Source: Tetrapisispora phaffii CBS 4417 (Eukaryota; Ascomycota; Saccharomycetes; Saccharomycetales; Saccharomycetaceae). Taken from it: 64,000 nt of DNA. Shown in pieces: positions 59,682 to 64,000 of the stretch (the stretch's first letter is position 1; each line of letters starts with the position of its first letter). The DNA lies in NCBI RefSeq assembly GCF_000236905.1, contig NC_016520.1, forward strand, positions 434,001 to 498,000, given 5' to 3'. The translations under genes and the position numbers were made by a program. Under the pieces are notes generated by a model. The model had not been told where the DNA came from. It was given only the letters and a program-made list of their open reading frames with translations, and searched no databases.

Positions 59682-61598
59682 ATGGAGACGACTGCTAATA
59701 TTGATGAACCGAACGTTAATATGTTCAACAACGTTCTCAAAGATGTAGATATGGATAATAGTGATGATATTGCATTGGAAGTTGCAACAGAGTATACATT
59801 AGACATTCCTCGAATTTCCAGTGTAGAATTGCCTCTTAAATTATCACATAATCCAGCAAGCATGGTTAAAGCAATTAGAATGTGTGGCGGTTTAGATAAA
59901 ATAAAAGAAGTCTTAAGTGAGAATAGTGATTCTGAAAAGGTATTAGAATTATATTTGAATGAAGGACAGGATAATGATGGATCAGAAAAGTTTTTCAACG
60001 AACATGGGATTCAAGGTAAGAAGGTTCGTTTTAGAGATGAATCAGTCATTTTGAAGATAACGATGCCAAAGGGAACGTTGGCAGAGCATAATGGTAATAT
60101 CCCCGAAGCTCTGTCATCATTAGATCACGATTCTTTTTCCGTAGTTCCGGTAGCAATTGTTAATAATACAATTAAATACAGAGAAATGTCAGATTTTCAA
60201 ATTAGACTAGATAACAATCCTTCTGCAAACGAATTCAAGAACTCCTTTGGTTCGTTGGATTGGGGAAACTTTCAAAAATTTGTTAGATCCGTTCCTGATA
60301 ATGACGTAAGACCCTATGAGAATATTAATAATATTGTATTGGATCGTAGTGCTTCCTATCCAAACACAGACTTCCAGTTACCGCCACCACCAAGGTTGTC
60401 TATGGTAGGCCTTCCATTCTTATATAAATATAAAGGAAATCCTTTTGCGGTCAAAAAATCAGATGGCGCAGCTGAGGTAAAAGGTTCCTATATTAAGAAT
60501 TATCAAATATTCATTCACGGAATTGGTGAAGATGTTTCAATTCCGGTGCAAGCTGAAGAACAACTATTAAAAGATTTCGAACAGGCCAAAACTACTGGGG
60601 TGTATCCTGGCACCAAAAAAGAATCTAAGTTTTTTGAGTCTTTAGAGCAATGTATTGAAATTGTTACTAAATTGTTTGAAGAGAGACCTATATGGGTTAA
60701 AAGACATATTGATGGTATAGTACCGAAAAGCATTCATCATACCTTAAAAATTGCTCTAGCTTTAATGTCCTACAGATTTACTATGGGTCCATGGAGGAAT
60801 ACGTATATTAAGTTTGGTATTGATCCGAGAACTTCATCAGAATATGCAAAATATCAAACAGAATATTTTAAAATTGAAAGAAGACTATTAAAGTCACCTA
60901 ATGTGTCCAAGAATATACCTAACCCTCCAAGTATAGTGTTTGAATCGAATGTTAAAAATGGTATTGATACCAGGTTTATATTTGACGGCAAGAGTATTCC
61001 TTGGTATTTGATGTTACAAATTGATTTATTAATTACTGAACCTAATATCGCAGAAATATTTGAGAAAATTGAGTATCTAGACAAAGCAAATGAAGGCACT
61101 GGTTGGTTTTCAGAATTAGATTTAACAAAAATAAGAAGAATTGTAAAATATGAGTTATGTTGTATGGCTCAAGGCAATTTTAGTTTCAATAAATATAAAC
61201 TAAAATATTTTAAATCAATGATTTATACTAAAGAATCTATGATTGAAAATAAAGAGAAGGAAGAAAAAGATAATGACGGTGATTATAATATGGATAGTGA
61301 TGTGAAGTCTAAGGATAGTGATGCCGATAATGATAATGATATCACAGTAGGGGATGCCGATAAAGCAGCTTTAGAAGCAGAGGAAGACGAGACCGAGCCA
61401 ATTGTAAATATTGCACCTCTTGAGTCCAGTGGTAGCTCTTCGGAGGGATTTAAAAATGATCTAGATATGCAGGGTGAAATCGATTTGAATGCTGCATCAT
61501 TTCAAGATATTCTATCCAGGATAAGAAAAATAGATTCTTCCGCAGCCAATAGATTAGAGAAAGAATTAAATGGATTCATACAGGAATCTCATCTTTGA
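59682..61598 (+). CDS. TFC1: TFIIIC subunit tau95
   Basis: 638 residues; S. cerevisiae Tfc1 has 649. The N-terminal dimerisation barrel begins around residue 35 (TLDIPRISSVELPLKLSHNPASMVKAI). The DNA-binding core contains PPPPRLSMVGLPFLYKYKGNP near 233, RPIWVKRHIDGIVP near 343, RFTMGPWRNTYIKFGIDPRT near 367 and IPWYLMLQIDLLI near 441. The last part is acidic, with DGDYNMDSDVKSKDSD at about 530-545. It recognises the A box of tRNA genes as part of TFIIIC. It follows PTC4 in S. cerevisiae (YBR123C). This factor also marks the tRNA genes that the LTR elements in this window cluster around. Confidence 0.95.
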   Translation: METTANIDEPNVNMFNNVLKDVDMDNSDDIALEVATEYTLDIPRISSVELPLKLSHNPASMVKAIRMCGGLDKIKEVLSENSDSEKVLELYLNEGQDNDGSEKFFNEHGIQGKKVRFRDESVILKITMPKGTLAEHNGNIPEALSSLDHDSFSVVPVAIVNNTIKYREMSDFQIRLDNNPSANEFKNSFGSLDWGNFQKFVRSVPDNDVRPYENINNIVLDRSASYPNTDFQLPPPPRLSMVGLPFLYKYKGNPFAVKKSDGAAEVKGSYIKNYQIFIHGIGEDVSIPVQAEEQLLKDFEQAKTTGVYPGTKKESKFFESLEQCIEIVTKLFEERPIWVKRHIDGIVPKSIHHTLKIALALMSYRFTMGPWRNTYIKFGIDPRTSSEYAKYQTEYFKIERRLLKSPNVSKNIPNPPSIVFESNVKNGIDTRFIFDGKSIPWYLMLQIDLLITEPNIAEIFEKIEYLDKANEGTGWFSELDLTKIRRIVKYELCCMAQGNFSFNKYKLKYFKSMIYTKESMIENKEKEEKDNDGDYNMDSDVKSKDSDADNDNDITVGDADKAALEAEEDETEPIVNIAPLESSGSSSEGFKNDLDMQGEIDLNAASFQDILSRIRKIDSSAANRLEKELNGFIQESHL

Positions 61599-62026
61599 TT
61601 TTGTGATGATATAAGTATAAATATATATATATTGTAGATAATTGTAATTTATAATGAATAATATATCTATCTGCTGTGACTATATATTATGTTCTAGTTC
61701 ATATACTTCTGAAGTAACTAATGATTAGATGGTATTGAACTACTCGTATACTATATCCGGGTAATATTTTGGAATTTTCATTTTTAACAACTTTTGAAAT
61801 CTCAATATCTTCAACTCTAAGATTCAAATGCCTTTAAGAATAGTCACTTAAATGTTCAAAGATCACCAATGGTATTAGCAGAACATTAGAGACTAATTGA
61901 CATTTAGTAATTGCTCCTATATTAACGAACTTTACTACTTCATTTATTGAAGGTGTGCTAAATACGTTAAAAGTTGCTACGGATATTCTTGAAAGAAGTA
62001 CCATAAAACAAAACTATTCCGGGGCA
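61599..62026. other. Intergenic region TFC1-MRPL36
   Basis: 428 bp, AT-rich. No gene; it contains the Reb1-type site at 61757. The open frame runs back to 61955, but without an ATG before 62027. Confidence 0.55.
61757..61764 (+). promoter_or_regulatory. Reb1-type site between TFC1 and MRPL36
   Basis: CCGGGTAA, 159 bp after the TFC1 stop and 263 bp before the MRPL36 ATG. Reb1 can open the MRPL36 promoter or act as a roadblock terminator for TFC1. Confidence 0.45.
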
Positions 62027-62617
62027 ATGCTGGGGAATTTTTTATCAAGAAGGTTTGCTTCAAGAGTTGCACAATCAGGTTCCAGTAATATGACTATTCC
62101 AAAAAGACCATTAAAGAAGATTCGGTTAGGTAAGGCCAGACCTGCTATATATTATCAATTTGATGTGAAAGTTGAGTTAAGTGATGGAAGTGTGATTAAG
62201 AGAAGATCTCAATTCCCAAAAGATGAGATAAGATTGATTCAAGATCAAAGAAATAATATATTGTGGAATAAAAGCAGAACAGACTTGGTTGTTGTCGATG
62301 CCAATGCTGGCGGTAGCATGGATAAGTTTAAACAAAAATATAGTTCTATATTTAATGTTGAAGACAGTAAGAAAGGAATGGGAGCGGATGCTATTGAGGA
62401 GGAAGTAGCGGCAAACATAGTTGATGCTGCAAAGGAGACCTCAGAAAAGACAAAATCTGTTAAATCCGGAAAAATCACTGAGGATTCCAAGAAGGATGAA
62501 CCGGAAGTGGAACACGATGCATTTGGTGTTGACGATTATTTGTCTATCTTGGATGATGAATCGTCTCAAATTAAGTCAGGCAAATTGGCAGTTAAACAAA
62601 GACAAAAGAAGAAATAA
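62027..62617 (+). CDS. MRPL36: Mitochondrial large-subunit ribosomal protein bL31m
   Basis: 196 residues from the ATG at 62027; S. cerevisiae Mrpl36 has 177. Upstream in-frame codons to 61955 contain no ATG. The start [14 protein letters not shown] is a typical mitochondrial presequence. The body contains [21 protein letters not shown] and [19 protein letters not shown], the bL31 core that helps bind the ribosomal subunits together, and a Lys/Glu-rich tail with [12 protein letters not shown] before the final [11 protein letters not shown]. Convincingly similar to S. cerevisiae along its length. Neighbour order TFC1-MRPL36 is conserved. Confidence 0.95.
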   Translation: MLGNFLSRRFASRVAQSGSSNMTIPKRPLKKIRLGKARPAIYYQFDVKVELSDGSVIKRRSQFPKDEIRLIQDQRNNILWNKSRTDLVVVDANAGGSMDKFKQKYSSIFNVEDSKKGMGADAIEEEVAANIVDAAKETSEKTKSVKSGKITEDSKKDEPEVEHDAFGVDDYLSILDDESSQIKSGKLAVKQRQKKK

Positions 62618-63051
62618 ACATAGTCAAATAGCATAAAATTGAACTTTACTATATTCTTTGCACCATTACGTGACTGTTAAGTGTTTGTAAATAATCTTTA
62701 TGAAAAAAAAAGAAATAATGTAATAGCAGTTCCAGTAATAAATAGATAATCATGTATATATTTATAAAAAATACCAATTTCAAATAAGTTAGACCATTCT
62801 TATACAATAAATATAATATATAATATTATTTATATAGTAGTGAAGGGTATCGCTATCGTGAAAGTGTACGGAAAAAATAGCCAGAGATCCTTTGCAAAAG
62901 TAATAGATTAAGTTCCATTATTAAAGTAAACTTTAAAGAGAGGTAGACGTTCAGTTATATTTTGAAAACGACGATATAGCTATCATCATGTTAATATGAC
63001 ATGAAGATAAATCAAGTTTGATTTAGTTTAAATCATAAATAAGTGACGAAA
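62618..63051. other. Intergenic region MRPL36-DIB1
   Basis: 434 bp, very AT-rich; no gene. The frame before DIB1 begins at a GTG (63043), not a start. Confidence 0.55.
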
Positions 63052-63486
63052 ATGGGTAGTGTCTTTTTACCACATCTTCATACTGGATGGCACGTTGACC
63101 AAGCCATTGTCACGGAAAAGGAAAGATTGGTAATAGTAAGGTTCGGTAAGGATACTGATAAGGAATGTATGCTAATGGATGAAATATTGTACTCAATTGC
63201 TGAGAAAGTTAGGAATTTTGCCGTAATTTATCTGTGTGATACAACAGAAGTGCCCGACTTCAATGAGATGTATGAATTAGATGACCCGATGACATTAATG
63301 TTTTTCTACAAGAACAAGCATATGATGTGTGATTTTGGTACTGGTAATAATAATAAGATGAATTTCAACATTGATGATGAGCAAGAACTGATAGATATAA
63401 TTGAAGTAATATTCAGAGGAGCAAGAAAAAATAAAGGTCTAGTTGTGTCTCCATATGACTATAATGATAGGAGGGTGCGTGATTAG
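63052..63486 (+). CDS. DIB1: U5 snRNP-associated thioredoxin-like splicing factor Dib1
   Basis: 144 residues from the ATG at 63052; the S. cerevisiae protein has 143. Nearly the whole length matches the U5-15K family: FLPHLHTGWHVDQAIVTE, VRNFAVIYLCDTTEVPDF, MYELDDPMTLMFFYKNKHMM and RGARKNKGLVVSPYDYN. It has a thioredoxin fold without redox cysteines, as in the family. It is part of the U4/U6.U5 tri-snRNP and leaves upon spliceosome activation. In S. cerevisiae it is YPR082C beside GRS2, while MRPL36 is beside GRS1. Finding both genes adjacent here gives the ancestral order and predicts a glycyl-tRNA synthetase gene just beyond the right edge. Confidence 0.97.
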   Translation: MGSVFLPHLHTGWHVDQAIVTEKERLVIVRFGKDTDKECMLMDEILYSIAEKVRNFAVIYLCDTTEVPDFNEMYELDDPMTLMFFYKNKHMMCDFGTGNNNKMNFNIDDEQELIDIIEVIFRGARKNKGLVVSPYDYNDRRVRD

Positions 63487-64000
63487 CGACGTGAATAGCA
63501 ACTCATTGCATTTTCAGAGAGTCCTCTACCCTCTTTACAAATCAACTGTCACTGTAGTAAAACCTCTCAAACAGGAAATAGTAATACTTTAAGGAAGACT
63601 TTTTACTATGGGGAGCGTTGCATCGCAGTCTGGAAACCACAGTAGCAGTGCTGCTGGGATTTTGTTCTCGATCAATCATTGTACATGTAAATAAGCTTCA
63701 GAGGGCACTTTAAGTTCTCCATATAAGTTCATTAGAACTACTATCTGGTATGCATTATGGCTTGGTCCATACCATGTACCTAAATTGAAGTATGAAGCGA
63801 TGAGCATTACCCGCTCTGCACATTTTCATCACCGGCAACGAGCACACTTTTCTTGAAAGTTTTCTTTTGTTCAATTTTTTTTCAGAAAATTTCAAAGCTC
63901 ATCGATTTTTTGCAAATACTGCTGAACAAGTTGTAAGAACAAACTGATTGATTTTGATATTTGATATTCTCTTTTAATCAATTACATACTTTTATTAAAT
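63487..64000. other. Promoter-like region at the right edge
   Basis: 514 bp without a gene. By synteny it should be the promoter of a GRS1/GRS2-type glycyl-tRNA synthetase gene just outside the window. A PAC-type motif and T-rich runs (63866-63882) support promoter function. Confidence 0.45.
63797..63804 (+). promoter_or_regulatory. PAC-type motif GCGATGAG
   Basis: Full match to the GCGATGAG core, about 200 bp from the right edge; a near match in reverse (CTCATCG) occurs at 63898-63904. PAC motifs mark promoters of ribosome-biogenesis and translation-apparatus genes. Confidence 0.4.

Overview
This is a nuclear chromosome segment of a budding yeast of the family Saccharomycetaceae. The DNA is AT-rich, all protein genes appear intronless, and nearly every large frame is recognisable as the orthologue of a named Saccharomyces cerevisiae gene. 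The gene order mixes neighbours that S. cerevisiae keeps on different chromosomes: HIS2, LSB3, PES4, ROG3 and FAB1 from VI with DED81, ARG4 and YSC83 from VIII; LAG2, IFM1, TSR4 and DIS3 from XV; TPS1, PTC4, TFC1 and MRPL36 from II with DIB1 from XVI. That is the ancestral, pre-duplication order. The lack of ATG18 between ROG3 and FAB1 fits differential loss after the whole-genome duplication, so I favour a post-duplication lineage that resolved its duplicates differently from S. cerevisiae. I cannot name the species.

Layout. (1) 1-9,003: TPS2 (cut by the window edge), SNF11, IPT1 and the iron permease FTR1, with long intergenic stretches. (2) 9,004-14,425: an accessory island with tRNA-Leu(UAA), initiator tRNA-Met and tRNA-Ala(AGC), at least eight LTR pieces of two families, a near-perfect 277-bp inverted LTR duplication beside an assembly gap, and one orphan reading frame predicted to have three membrane segments. 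(3) 14,594-25,734: HIS2, DED81, ARG4, YSC83, YSC84/LSB3, PES4/MIP6 and tRNA-Gln(UUG). Gcn4-type sites lie before the first three, which are amino-acid synthesis and charging genes. (4) 27,324-30,206: an old yellow enzyme and a D-amino-acid oxidase, both absent from this position in S. cerevisiae, with Yap1-type and GATA-type promoter motifs respectively. (5) 30,401-54,902: ROG3, FAB1, LAG2, an IGD1-like gene, IFM1, TSR4, GCN20 and DIS3. (6) 55,667-63,486: TPS1, PTC4, TFC1, MRPL36 and DIB1, all on the + strand; the window ends in a promoter-like region.

Biology. Both catalytic steps of trehalose synthesis (TPS1, TPS2) are present, with stress-element clusters before TPS1 and before the IGD1-like glycogen regulator. 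Unusual structures are the two LTRs of the second family, each about 80 bp upstream of a tRNA gene in the same relative orientation with its own 5-bp target duplication; the LTR foldback; paired upstream reading frames before FTR1; and a 40-bp palindrome set among Reb1-like and Tbf1-like sites in the DIS3/TPS1 divergent promoter. I see no clearly new multi-gene system; the retroelement island with its orphan gene is the best candidate for something undescribed.
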